In this document: piece after piece, positions 18,087-26,911 of the stretch
Layout of the letters: every line of letters begins with the position of its first letter
Position numbering within the stretch: position 1 is the stretch's first letter
Assembly: GCF_000599885.1 (NCBI RefSeq)
Contig: NZ_JFGT01000002.1
Span: 868,001 to 932,000 of the forward strand
DNA from: Pantoea sp. IMH
GTDB lineage: Bacteria; Pseudomonadota; Gammaproteobacteria; Enterobacterales; Enterobacteriaceae
DNA length: 64,000 nt
Direction of reading: 5' to 3'
Notes under the pieces: generated by a model
What the model saw: only the letters and a program-made list of their open reading frames with translations
Databases searched by the model: none
What the model was told of the DNA's origin: nothing
Made by a program: the position numbers and the translations under genes

Positions 18087-19247
18087 ATGAGCCAGACGTC
18101 ATTGGTGCCAGAGAGCAAACTGCCTGCGCTTGGCACGACGATATTTACGCAGATGAGTGCCCTGGCGCAGCAGCACAACGCCATCAACCTCTCCCAGGGA
18201 TTTCCCGATTTTGACGGCCCCACCTACCTGAAATCCCGCCTGGCACATCATGTCAGCGAAGGCGCAAATCAGTATGCGCCGATGACCGGCGTGGCTCCGC
18301 TGCGCGAAGCGATTGCGGCGAAAACCGCCGCCCTTTACGGCCATCTGCCGGACAGCAACAGCGACGTGACGGTGACCGCTGGCGCGACAGAAGCGCTCTA
18401 TGCGGCGATTACCGCGCTGGTGCGTCCGGGCGATGAGGTGATCTGTTTTGATCCCAGCTACGACAGCTATGCGCCTGCCGTAACCCTGGCCGGTGGCGTG
18501 ATGAAACGCATCGCTCTGCAGCCACCCGCTTTTCGCGTCGACTGGCAGGCCTTCGCCGCCCAGCTCTCTTCACGGACCCGTCTGGTGATCCTCAATACGC
18601 CACATAATCCCTCCGCTACCGTCTGGCAGAAAAGCGATATTGATGCGCTGTGGCAGGCGGTCCGTGCGCAGGAAATTTACGTGCTGAGTGATGAGGTTTA
18701 CGAACATATCTGCTTTGCCGACGCGGGCCATGCAAGCGTGCTGGCGCATGCTGAACTGCGCGAACGCGCCATCGCCGTTTCCTCCTTCGGCAAAACATTT
18801 CATATGACCGGCTGGAAGGTGGGTTACTGCGTCGCCCCGGCGGCGCTGACGTCAGAAGTGCGTAAGGTCCATCAGTATCTGACGTTTTCGGTGAACACCC
18901 CGGCACAGCTGGCGCTGGCGGATATGCTGAACGCTGAACCGGAGCATTATCAGACGCTGCCTACGTTTTACCGGGCGCGGCGTGACCGCTTTGTTCAGGC
19001 ACTGGCGAACAGCCGCTTTGAAATCCTGCCCTGTGAAGGCACCTATTTTCTGCTGGCGGACTACAGCGCTATCTCCGATCTGGACGATGTCGCCTTTTGT
19101 CAGTGGCTGACAAAAGAAGCGGGCGTGGCGGCGATTCCGCTGTCGGTATTCTGCGCCGATCCCTTCCCTCATAAACTGATCCGCCTGTGCTTCGCCAAAC
19201 AGGAAGCCACGCTGGACGCTGCCGCGGAGCGCCTGTGTCAACTTTGA
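18087..19247 (+). CDS. mtnE: Methionine aminotransferase (MtnE/YbdL type)
   Basis: The 386-residue fold-type I PLP enzyme matches the YbdL branch, which transaminates 4-methylthio-2-oxobutanoate to methionine, the last step of salvage. Motifs are NLSQGFPDFDGP, NTPHNPSATVW, the SDEVYEH strand and the PLP lysine Lys236 in SSFGKTFHMTGWKVGY. The ATG at 18087 gives MSQTSLVPESKLP with AAGGTGAG upstream; an earlier in-frame start at 18048 is unlikely. It diverges from mtnBCD and overlaps the YafV gene by 13 bases. The precise amino donor is not visible. Confidence 0.9.
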   Translation: MSQTSLVPESKLPALGTTIFTQMSALAQQHNAINLSQGFPDFDGPTYLKSRLAHHVSEGANQYAPMTGVAPLREAIAAKTAALYGHLPDSNSDVTVTAGATEALYAAITALVRPGDEVICFDPSYDSYAPAVTLAGGVMKRIALQPPAFRVDWQAFAAQLSSRTRLVILNTPHNPSATVWQKSDIDALWQAVRAQEIYVLSDEVYEHICFADAGHASVLAHAELRERAIAVSSFGKTFHMTGWKVGYCVAPAALTSEVRKVHQYLTFSVNTPAQLALADMLNAEPEHYQTLPTFYRARRDRFVQALANSRFEILPCEGTYFLLADYSAISDLDDVAFCQWLTKEAGVAAIPLSVFCADPFPHKLIRLCFAKQEATLDAAAERLCQL

Positions 19248-20008
19248 AACTTACTCTGTTACAGCAGCCGCTGGTCTGGATGGACGGCGAAGCGAACCTG
19301 CGTTTTTTTGATAACCTCCTGAGCGGCCTTATCGATCGCGATCTGATCGTCCTGCCGGAAATGTTTACCTCCGGCTTTGCGATGGAGGCGGCGAAAAGCT
19401 CGCTGCCTGAAGCGCGCGTGATTGCATGGCTGCACGAAAAAGCGCAGGCCGCTGATGCTATGGTCGGCGGCAGTGCAGCAATCCAGACGGAACAGGGTGC
19501 GGTTAACCGTTTTCTGCTGGTGACGCCGGAAGGTGAGGTGTATCGCTACGACAAGCGGCATCTGTTCCGCATGGCGGATGAGCACCATCACTATCTGGCC
19601 GGCGATCGTCGGGAAATTATCGCGTGGCGCGGCTGGCGGATCCTGCCGCAAATCTGTTACGACCTGCGCTTTCCGATCTTTTCCCGCAGCCGTGGTGATT
19701 ACGATTTGGCGCTGTATGTCGCCAACTGGCCTGCACCGCGCGCCGCTCACTGGCAGGCGCTGCTGCTCGCCAGAGCGATTGAGAATCAGGCTTATGTGGC
19801 GGGCTGTAACCGCGTCGGCAGCGACGGGAATCAGCATCACTACAGCGGCGACAGCCGGATTATTACCCCTCAGGGCGAGATACTGGCGGCAGGCGAACCG
19901 CATCAGCCCGCTGTGCTGAACGCCGAACTGTCGCTGGATGCGCTGTGTGACTACCGCGAACGCTTCCCCGCCTGGCGCGATGCGGATGCGTTCAGCCTGA
20001 ACGATTGA
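19235..20008 (+). CDS. yafV: Nitrilase-family omega-amidase YafV
   Basis: This 257-residue carbon-nitrogen hydrolase is of the YafV/Nit2 type, which deamidates alpha-ketoglutaramate or ketosuccinamate and so pulls glutamine-dependent transamination forward. The catalytic triad is Glu42 (LPEMF), Lys107 (YDKRHLF) and Cys141 (ICYDLRFP). The GTG at 19235 gives VSTLKLTLLQQPLVWMDG, which aligns with the start of E. coli YafV. It overlaps the 3' end of the aminotransferase gene, which supports joint action in methionine salvage. Confidence 0.92.
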   Translation: MSTLKLTLLQQPLVWMDGEANLRFFDNLLSGLIDRDLIVLPEMFTSGFAMEAAKSSLPEARVIAWLHEKAQAADAMVGGSAAIQTEQGAVNRFLLVTPEGEVYRYDKRHLFRMADEHHHYLAGDRREIIAWRGWRILPQICYDLRFPIFSRSRGDYDLALYVANWPAPRAAHWQALLLARAIENQAYVAGCNRVGSDGNQHHYSGDSRIITPQGEILAAGEPHQPAVLNAELSLDALCDYRERFPAWRDADAFSLND

Positions 20009-20040
20009 TTCTCCTGCATAAGCGCCGTGTTCTGCCCCAG

Positions 20041-20058
20041 AAAACGGCGCCACGCCGT
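20041..20058 (-). terminator. Short terminator-like hairpin after the NCS2 permease
   Basis: On the minus strand ACGGCG (20058-20053) pairs with CGCCGT (20049-20044) over a three-base loop and is followed by TTT. It overlaps the stop codon region of the permease gene and separates it from convergent yafV. Confidence 0.45.
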
Positions 20059-21389
20059 CAGGTTCGTTCCTGAGGCGCGCCGGTACTGACAACGCGTTTA
20101 TCTACACGATTAAACAGAAGATTCAGCGTGACGGCGACCAGACAGGCGGCGCTGATGCCGGAATGAAAAAGGGTGTGAACCCAGCCGGGAAACCGATCGT
20201 AAAAGGCAGGCATGACGATCGGGATCATGCCGAACGCGATCGAGGTCGCCACAATCACCAGATTCATATTCTCCCGGTACTCCACCTTCGCCAGCGTGCG
20301 AATACCGCTGGCTGCCACGGTGCCAAACAACACCACGCCCGCCCCGCCGAGCACTGGCAAAGGCACTGCCGCCACGATACGTCCCAGCACCGGCAGGCAG
20401 CCGAGCAGCACAAGGATCACCCCACCTGCGGCCACCACGTAGCGGCTCTTGATACCGGTTATCGCCACCAGCCCGATATTCTGCGCGAAGGCGCTCTGTG
20501 GAAAAGAGTTAAAAAAGGGCGCCAGCGCGCTGGTCAGCATATCGGCGCGCAGCCCACGGGCAATGCGTTTACCGTCCACGTCGGTTTCCACAATTTCGCC
20601 GATGGCGATCAGCCCGGCGGTGGTTTCCGTCAGCAGAACCAGCACAATCAGGGTCATTGAAAGTATGGCAACCCCGTCGAATACCGGCAGGCCAAAAGTG
20701 AGTATGCCCGGCAGCGCCACGCTGTCACCCTGCAATACCGTGGCAAAGTGCGCTTTACCGCTGATGACCGCATAGAGCGTGCCGGAGACTATCGCCAGCA
20801 AGACGGCGAGCCGTTTGATCGCGCTGCTGCCCACCCGGTTCAGCAGCAGTACCATCCCCAGCGTCAGCGCGGCAAGGCCGATATTGGAAGGCGCACCCCA
20901 GTCCGCCGCGCCGGGCTGGCCACCCATCGCCCAGCGGGCGGCAACCGGCATCAGCGACAGGCCAATCACCGTAATTACCGTTCCGGTGACGACGGGAGGG
21001 AAAAAACGGATAATGTGCGCGAATAACGGCGCGATCAGGAGTCCAATCAGAGAAGATGCCATGACGGCACCAAATACCACCGGCAGCCCCCCGCCAGTGG
21101 TCACCAGCGTGACCATGGTGGCGACGCCAGCAAAGGAAACGCCCTGTACCAGCGGCAGTCGCGCGCCGAAGCCGGGCAGCCCAAGCGCCTGAAGCAGCGT
21201 GGCAAATCCGCTGACGAAAAGCGCAGCGGTGACCAGCATCGCCAGCGCCTCCGTCTCCAGTCCCGCCGCAGAACCAATAATCAGCGGCGGGGCGATGATG
21301 CCACCATACATGGTCAGCACGTGCTGCAATCCCCAGGCAAAGGTTTTCCCTGCCGGATAACGCGTATCTTCTGGCCTGACGCTCATCAT
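20058..21389 (-). CDS. NCS2 purine permease (urate/xanthine type, HpxP/UacT-like)
   Basis: The 443-residue membrane protein belongs to the nucleobase-cation symporter 2 family. The TM1 histidine in FAWGLQHVLTMYGG, the LPLVQGVSF motif and the SFPQSAFAQNIGLV motif 1 region identify xanthine/urate permeases; the ALLTETTAGLIAIGEIV-like segment (VLLTETTAG) before it is typical too. It is the last gene of a long operon that includes HIU hydrolase, so urate is the likeliest substrate, but xanthine cannot be excluded. ATG codons at 21389 and 21386 are adjacent. Confidence 0.85.
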   Translation of the reverse strand: MMSVRPEDTRYPAGKTFAWGLQHVLTMYGGIIAPPLIIGSAAGLETEALAMLVTAALFVSGFATLLQALGLPGFGARLPLVQGVSFAGVATMVTLVTTGGGLPVVFGAVMASSLIGLLIAPLFAHIIRFFPPVVTGTVITVIGLSLMPVAARWAMGGQPGAADWGAPSNIGLAALTLGMVLLLNRVGSSAIKRLAVLLAIVSGTLYAVISGKAHFATVLQGDSVALPGILTFGLPVFDGVAILSMTLIVLVLLTETTAGLIAIGEIVETDVDGKRIARGLRADMLTSALAPFFNSFPQSAFAQNIGLVAITGIKSRYVVAAGGVILVLLGCLPVLGRIVAAVPLPVLGGAGVVLFGTVAASGIRTLAKVEYRENMNLVIVATSIAFGMIPIVMPAFYDRFPGWVHTLFHSGISAACLVAVTLNLLFNRVDKRVVSTGAPQERT

Positions 21390-21486
21390 GTCACCTTTCT
21401 GCGTGGCCTGCTGCCGCAGGCATTAAGGATACCTTCCGTTCAGCACCGTCCCAATCGCCGCCGAACGGGGAGAGAAATGCTGACTA

Positions 21487-21822
21487 TTAACTGCCGCGAT
21501 AGGTCGACCATGACCAGGGCGATATCAGAAAAGGCAGGTGGTAATGACCGCCGGATTCGGGCAGCTTAAAATCAATCCGGGCGCTGACGTAGAGCGCCTC
21601 GCGCTCGCTGGCGGCAAAATAGTCACCGATCTCCGCCGTCAGGCAATAGAGACCCGGCGGCAGGGCTTCCGGCGTCAGTCCTGCGATTCGCCCGTTAGCA
21701 TCGGTACAGCCCTGCGCCACCGGCAGCCAGCCTGCATTGCGCTTGCGCGCCAGCGAAACCGCCACGCCAGCCGCAGGGATGCCCAGCGCCGTGTCCAGAA
21801 TATGCGTACTGACAGTGCTCAT
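21487..21822 (-). CDS. hiuH: 5-Hydroxyisourate hydrolase
   Basis: This 111-residue transthyretin-like enzyme opens 5-hydroxyisourate to OHCU in urate breakdown. It begins MSTVSTHILDTALGIPA, with the catalytic His7, contains KLPESGGHYHLPFLISPW with the second histidine pair, and ends in the diagnostic YRGS. Its start overlaps the stop of the upstream fused amidohydrolase gene (ATGA). A cytoplasmic location is expected because there is no signal peptide. Confidence 0.95.
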   Translation of the reverse strand: MSTVSTHILDTALGIPAAGVAVSLARKRNAGWLPVAQGCTDANGRIAGLTPEALPPGLYCLTAEIGDYFAASEREALYVSARIDFKLPESGGHYHLPFLISPWSWSTYRGS

Positions 21823-23597
21823 TGAAACGTCTCCTTCAGGCGTAGCAAGGTGATTTCACGCAGCTGGTTTAGCGCTTCCCGCTGCTCCTGTTGTGCATCG
21901 TTGGCAAGACGTCGTTCCAGTGCGTCAAGGATCTCTTCGCCGCTGCGGCCGCTGGCACGAATTAAAAAAACCTGGCCGAACCGCTGCTCATAGGCGAGAT
22001 TACCTGCCCGCAACGCCTGATTCAGCGCGGAATCCGTGTCGCTGACGCTGGACTGCTCGCGTCTCGACAAATCGGCTTCTTTCCCCGCTCCTGGCGGCTT
22101 TTCACCGATCCGTGGATGGGCCGAGAGCGCCTGACTCAGCGCCTCGCCGTCCCACGTCCGGGCCAGCTCATCAGCCGTCAGCAGCAGGGACTCCAGCGAC
22201 GCATAGGGCCGGCCAGCCACCATGGCGTTACGCCAGTCGCTGAGCGCCACGCAGTGGGCAATCTGATGACGGGCATCCTCCACAGTGGCCTGATTGAAGG
22301 CGGTCAGCGTGGCGCTGACGTGAACATTGAGGGGCTTTTCCTGCGGAAAATGGTCAGCGCCGGCAACCTCACACACCACTTTCAGATAAGCCTGAATCGC
22401 CAGGGCGACATCCTTTTCCCTAACCGATTCGGCGGGATGATGGCTGATCCCTCCTGCGCAGCGGACAAACAGCATCCCCACCGGCCAGCGCTCTGCGATC
22501 GCAATGGCGTCGTGACCGGCACCGCTTGGCAGTGACAGGCTGCGGCCCTGCACCTCAGTAACCGCGCGGGTCAGCGCCTGCTGCAGCTTTATATCGCAGC
22601 CTGTGGCAGGGATCTGGTAATACTCATCGGCGGTGAAGCGCAATCCCCGGCGCAGTGCTATAGCTTCCGCCTGGGTCAGCAATTCTGAGAGCAGTTCAGC
22701 CAGCGCACGATCCTCAGGCCCCCGTACGTCCAGCGAGAGCGTCACCTCGCCGGGAATAACGTTCACCGCGCCGGGCGAACAGGATAGCGTGCCCACCGTC
22801 GCCACCAGCTGTGGGTGATGCTTTGGTGTCGCCTGCTCCGTAAAGAGCATCCATTCTGCGGCGGCGGCAAGCGCATCTTTGCGCTGCGCCATCGGCACCG
22901 TTCCGGCGTGGCCCGCTTCACCGGTAAACCGGCAGTTAAGGCGACGGGCGCCGTTGATTGCGGTCACCACACCCAGTGCCAGCCCTTCCTGCTCCAGGCA
23001 CGGCCCCTGCTCAATATGCAGTTCCAGATAGGCCGCGATCTCCTCCATCCTGCGCGCCGCCTGGTGTACCGCTTCACTGCGAAGCCCGGCGTCCGCCATC
23101 GCCTGCGCCACGGTAATACTGTTACCGTCAGGATGGCTGAGCCAGCTTTCCGGCCAGCTGCCCGTTATGCCGCGGCTGCCTAGCAGGGTAATGCCAAACC
23201 GCGTTCCCTCCTCGTCACCGAAACCGATAATTTCGATGGCCATCGGCAGTCGCTCGCCCCGCTGGTGCAGCGCCTGAACGGTTTCAATCGCTGTCAGCAC
23301 GCCGAGCATGCCGTCGTAGCGGCCCGCGTTACGGACGGTATCCAGGTGAGAACCGAGCAGCAGCGCCGTTGCGCCGGATTGTCGCCCCTCATAGCGGCCA
23401 CAGATATTGCCGACGCTGTCCTGCCAGACCGTCATCCCCGCCGCCGCCATCCATTCCCCTACCAGCGCATTGGCGCGCAGATGTTCCGGAGAGAGGTAAA
23501 CGCGCGTCAGGCTTCCCGGCGTTTCGCTAATGCCAGCCAGCGCGTCGCAGCGGGCCATCACGCGGGCTGCGGCCTCGCGGACCTCTGCCGCCTTCAT
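21819..23597 (-). CDS. Fused allantoate amidohydrolase / OHCU decarboxylase
   Basis: One 592-residue frame joins two purine-catabolic enzymes. Residues 1 to about 412 form an M20-type allantoate amidohydrolase (HpxK/AllC) with metal ligands in GSHLDTVRNAGRYDG (His84, Asp95), FGDEEGTRFG (Glu129/130) and LELHIEQGP (His194), plus SGAGHDA and ISHHPAE. Residues about 428-592 form an OHCU decarboxylase (UraD/HpxQ), with DWRNAMVAGRPYASLESLL and the HPRIGEKPPG motif. The linker is short and no stop or frameshift interrupts it. In Klebsiella the two are separate proteins. The order puts OHCU to allantoin and allantoate to ureidoglycine in one polypeptide. The start overlaps the aminotransferase stop (TGATG). 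Confidence 0.92.
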   Translation of the reverse strand: MKAAEVREAAARVMARCDALAGISETPGSLTRVYLSPEHLRANALVGEWMAAAGMTVWQDSVGNICGRYEGRQSGATALLLGSHLDTVRNAGRYDGMLGVLTAIETVQALHQRGERLPMAIEIIGFGDEEGTRFGITLLGSRGITGSWPESWLSHPDGNSITVAQAMADAGLRSEAVHQAARRMEEIAAYLELHIEQGPCLEQEGLALGVVTAINGARRLNCRFTGEAGHAGTVPMAQRKDALAAAAEWMLFTEQATPKHHPQLVATVGTLSCSPGAVNVIPGEVTLSLDVRGPEDRALAELLSELLTQAEAIALRRGLRFTADEYYQIPATGCDIKLQQALTRAVTEVQGRSLSLPSGAGHDAIAIAERWPVGMLFVRCAGGISHHPAESVREKDVALAIQAYLKVVCEVAGADHFPQEKPLNVHVSATLTAFNQATVEDARHQIAHCVALSDWRNAMVAGRPYASLESLLLTADELARTWDGEALSQALSAHPRIGEKPPGAGKEADLSRREQSSVSDTDSALNQALRAGNLAYEQRFGQVFLIRASGRSGEEILDALERRLANDAQQEQREALNQLREITLLRLKETFQ

Positions 23598-24835
23598 CAG
23601 CGCGCCCCGCTGCCGTAATGGTCCCAGGCGGCCTGCATCGCCGCGCCCTGCGGCGTCCTGAAGCCGAGACCGTTCAGGACCGATTCCAGCGCGCTGAGGG
23701 TAACCATGACGCAGTCTTTACGCGCGTTATACCCCATGGTGCCGATGCGCCAGACTTTGCCATGCAGCGGCCCGAAAGAGGTGCCGATTTCGATGCCGAA
23801 ATCTTCCAGCATCCGCTGACGGACCCGATCGCCATTGATGTTCTGTGGAATGACCACGCCCAGCACGTTATTCATCTTGTGCTTCAGGTCACCAAACGTT
23901 TCCAGCCCCATCGCCTGAATGCCTTTCAGCATGGCATCACCGTGCAGTTTGTGGCGGGCAATCCCTTCATCCAGCCCTTCTTCGAGGATCAACCGGGCAC
24001 ACTCCCGGGCGCCAAAAAGCGCGGTGGTGGCTTCTGTGTGATGGTTAAGCCGCTCTGGTCCCCAGTAATCCATGATCATACCGAGATCGAAATAGTTGGA
24101 GTAGATCATCTCCTCATCGCCATCCTGATGAGCCGCCGTGCGGATCCCCTCTTCCACGCATTTCCGGCGGCGGATCGCCTCCTCCATCTGCGGGCTGAGC
24201 GTGACAGGTGAGGTCCCGGACGGGCCGCCCAGACATTTCTGCATACCGGCAGAAACGGCATCCAGCCCCCAGGCATCCGTTTCCAGCGCATTCCCGGCCA
24301 GCGAGGCGGTAGCATCGGTATAGAACAGCACGCCATATTTTTTACAAATTGCCCCCAGATTTTCCAGCGGCTGTAGCATGGTGGTGGAGGTATCGCCCTG
24401 CACCGTCAACAGCAGGCGCGGACGCACCGATTTGATCGCATCTTCAATGCGATCAGGGGTGAACACCTGGCCCCAGGGCACTTCTATCGTGTGAACCTCG
24501 GCGCGGCAACGACGGGCAATTTCGCACAGCAGATGACCGAAGCGGCCAAATACCGGCACGAGAACTTTGTCGCCGGGACGGATCGCCGAAAGCAGCACCG
24601 CTTCAATTCCCGCGCGAGAGGTGCCGTCAACCAGCATCGTCCAGCGGTTTCCGGTGCGAAACACGCCACGGTAGAGCGCCATCACTTCGTTCATGTAGTG
24701 CGTCATCGCCGGATCGTACTGACCAATCAGCTGGCTGGACATGGCGCGCAGCACCCTGGGATCCGCATTGATAGGACCTGGCCCCATCAGCAGCCGTGGC
24801 GGAGGGTTGATCTGGGAAAGGCGGGTTACGTCCAT
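23597..24835 (-). CDS. hpxJ: (S)-Ureidoglycine-glyoxylate aminotransferase (PucG/HpxJ)
   Basis: The 412-residue fold-type I PLP enzyme belongs to the alanine-glyoxylate aminotransferase family and matches PucG, which converts ureidoglycine and glyoxylate to oxalurate and glycine. It has the N-terminal LLMGPGPINADPRVL, DGTSRAGIEA, and the PLP lysine Lys200 in SAGMQKCLGGPSG. It is placed directly before the fused amidohydrolase that makes its substrate, and 30 bases after the ABC ATPase gene. Confidence 0.92.
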   Translation of the reverse strand: MDVTRLSQINPPPRLLMGPGPINADPRVLRAMSSQLIGQYDPAMTHYMNEVMALYRGVFRTGNRWTMLVDGTSRAGIEAVLLSAIRPGDKVLVPVFGRFGHLLCEIARRCRAEVHTIEVPWGQVFTPDRIEDAIKSVRPRLLLTVQGDTSTTMLQPLENLGAICKKYGVLFYTDATASLAGNALETDAWGLDAVSAGMQKCLGGPSGTSPVTLSPQMEEAIRRRKCVEEGIRTAAHQDGDEEMIYSNYFDLGMIMDYWGPERLNHHTEATTALFGARECARLILEEGLDEGIARHKLHGDAMLKGIQAMGLETFGDLKHKMNNVLGVVIPQNINGDRVRQRMLEDFGIEIGTSFGPLHGKVWRIGTMGYNARKDCVMVTLSALESVLNGLGFRTPQGAAMQAAWDHYGSGAR

Positions 24836-24865
24836 CTGTTACTCCTTCTTTTGTCGCTCCGGCGC

Positions 24866-25600
24866 TCAGTTAAAACGCACCGACGAGATAAATTGTTTCA
24901 GTTCCTGCGTCTGCGGCCGGGCAAAAAGCGTTTTGCTGTCGCCCTGCTCCCAGACGCGTCCCTGATGCATAAACACCACGCGGTCGCCCACCTCGCGGGC
25001 AAAATTCATTTCGTGGGTCACCAGAATGAGGGTCATGCCCTCCTTTGCTAACTGTTCCAGCACCTTAAGCACTTCACCGACCAGCTCGGGATCGAGCGCC
25101 GAGGTGATTTCATCACACAGCAGGACTTTGGGGTTCATCGCCAGCGCGCGGGCAATCGCCACCCGCTGCTGCTGACCGCCGGAGAGATTTGCCGGGGAAT
25201 AGTCCATTCTGTCACCAAGCCCCACTTTTTCCAGCATCCGCACGGCCAGCGATCGGCATTCGGCTTCTTTCATTTTCAATACGCGCCTTGGTGCCAGCAT
25301 GACATTTTCCAGCGCGGTCATATGCGGGAACAGATTGAAATTCTGGAACACCATGCCGATGGAACGGCTGATGTCACGCGCCTGTGAATCACGATGGGTA
25401 ATGGTCATGCCGCCCAGTTTGATGCTGCCCTCCTGATAGCCCTCCAGGCCATTCATGCAGCGCAGCAGCGTACTTTTTCCTGAACCGCTGCGGCCAATGA
25501 TCGAGATGACCTCGCCCATATCCACATCGAGATCCACGCCTTTCAGCACGTGATTGTCACCGTAGTACTTCTGTACCTGATTAATGGTGATGAGCGGCAT
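24866..25600 (-). CDS. Amino-acid-type ABC transporter ATPase of the hpx operon
   Basis: The 244-residue nucleotide-binding protein has Walker A GRSGSGKST, the Q-loop FQNFNLFPHMT, signature [15 protein letters not shown] and Walker B VLLCDEITSALDPE, and belongs to the polar amino acid (PAAT) group. With the two permeases and the binding protein upstream it forms a complete importer corresponding to the HpxFGHI type. The cargo is probably allantoate, ureidoglycine, oxalurate or an amino acid linked to the pathway; the sequence does not decide. Confidence 0.92.
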   Translation of the reverse strand: MPLITINQVQKYYGDNHVLKGVDLDVDMGEVISIIGRSGSGKSTLLRCMNGLEGYQEGSIKLGGMTITHRDSQARDISRSIGMVFQNFNLFPHMTALENVMLAPRRVLKMKEAECRSLAVRMLEKVGLGDRMDYSPANLSGGQQQRVAIARALAMNPKVLLCDEITSALDPELVGEVLKVLEQLAKEGMTLILVTHEMNFAREVGDRVVFMHQGRVWEQGDSKTLFARPQTQELKQFISSVRFN

Positions 25601-26240
25601 TGAATTTTTTCTCCAGGTACTGGCTGTAACGGGACAGCGGATAACAGATCAGGAAGTAGCCCAGCGCCACCAGCCCGAACACCTTAAAAGGTTGATAAGT
25701 CACATTGTTGAGAATGGTGCCCGCTTTGGTCAGCTCGACAAAACCGATAATAGAGGCCAGCGCGGTGCCCTTGACCACCTGAACGGCAAAACCCACCGTG
25801 GGCGCAATGCCAATACGTAGCGCCTGCGGCAGAATAACGCGCCAGAGCGTCTGGCCGGCATTAAGACCCAGGCAGCGCGACGCCTCCCACTGTCCTTTCG
25901 GCAGGGCGTTGATGCTGCCGTACCAGATGTCCGTCAGAAAGGCGCTGGTATAAAACGTCAGCGCCAGCGACGCCGCTGTCCACGGCGAAACGTTAATACC
26001 GAACAGGGCCACGCCGAAGAAAGCGAGGAAGAGCTGCATCAGCAGCGGGGTGCCCTGGAAGAGTTCGGTGTAGCCACGGATCAGCCAACGCGGCCCGCGT
26101 CGCCCGCTCAGGCGCAGCATCACCAGCGGCAGCGCCACCAGCGTTCCGCCCACAAAAGCGGTCAGTGACAGCAACATCGTCCAGCGTGCCGCCAGCAGCA
26201 GGTTGCGCAGAATGTCCCAGTCGGTAAAGGTGGTCATCAT
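25581..26240 (-). CDS. ABC transporter permease 2 of the hpx operon
   Basis: This 219-residue inner membrane protein has about five membrane helices and the cytoplasmic loop EASRCLGLNAGQTLWRVILPQALR, the EAA motif of PAAT permeases. The ATG at 26240 overlaps the preceding permease stop (ATGA) and has GGGAG upstream; a start at 26258 is also open. Its 3' end overlaps the ATPase start by 20 bases. It pairs with the next-upstream permease to form the membrane channel. Confidence 0.9.
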   Translation of the reverse strand: MMTTFTDWDILRNLLLAARWTMLLSLTAFVGGTLVALPLVMLRLSGRRGPRWLIRGYTELFQGTPLLMQLFLAFFGVALFGINVSPWTAASLALTFYTSAFLTDIWYGSINALPKGQWEASRCLGLNAGQTLWRVILPQALRIGIAPTVGFAVQVVKGTALASIIGFVELTKAGTILNNVTYQPFKVFGLVALGYFLICYPLSRYSQYLEKKFNAAHHH

Positions 26241-26899
26241 GAGGACACTCCCAGCCATTTGCGGCCCGCCGCCATCAGCAGCTGTCGCAGCATCACCGAC
26301 AGCAGAAGGTAGATAAGCGTGGTTACCAGATAGACTTCAAAGCTTAAGAAAGTGCGCGACTGGATCAGGTTTGCGGCAAAAGTCAGCTCCTCATAAGAAA
26401 CCTGAGATACCACTGACGAACCCAGCATCACGATAATGCACTGGCTGACCAGTGCCGGATAAATCCGTTTTAGCGCAGGTGGCAGCACCACGCGCAGAAA
26501 CGTCTGGCTGCGCGTCAGGCCGAGCACGCGCCCCGCTTCCCACTGCCCTTTTGGCGTCACCTGGATGCCTGCCCGGATGATCTCGGTGCTGTAAGCCCCC
26601 AGGTTTATCAGCATCGCCAGCAGCGCAGCCTCGCCTGCCGTCAGCTTCAGCCCAAGATTCGGCAGGCCGAAGACGATAAAAAAGAGCTGAACCACGAACG
26701 GCGTATTGCGGATCAGCTCAACGTAACCTCCCCACAGGCGGCTGACCAGCGAGGGGCGGCCGCTGCGCAACGCTGCGCCCAGTATCCCCAGCGCCACGCC
26801 GCCAAGCGTCGCCAGCACGGTAAGCTGGACGGTGATCCAGAGGCCGGCCAGCAGTTCCGGCCAGTAGGGCCAGAGTGCGGTAAAATCGAGTTGATCCAT
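26237..26899 (-). CDS. ABC transporter permease 1 of the hpx operon
   Basis: The 220-residue product is a PAAT-type permease with about five hydrophobic helices, the RNTPFVVQLFFIVFGLP segment and the EAA loop EAGRVLGLTRSQTFLRVVLPPALKR. It lies 12 bases after the binding protein gene and overlaps the second permease by four bases. The two permeases are paralogous and would form a heterodimer. Confidence 0.9.
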   Translation of the reverse strand: MDQLDFTALWPYWPELLAGLWITVQLTVLATLGGVALGILGAALRSGRPSLVSRLWGGYVELIRNTPFVVQLFFIVFGLPNLGLKLTAGEAALLAMLINLGAYSTEIIRAGIQVTPKGQWEAGRVLGLTRSQTFLRVVLPPALKRIYPALVSQCIIVMLGSSVVSQVSYEELTFAANLIQSRTFLSFEVYLVTTLIYLLLSVMLRQLLMAAGRKWLGVSS

Positions 26900-26911
26900 T
26901 ATCGCCCGCCC

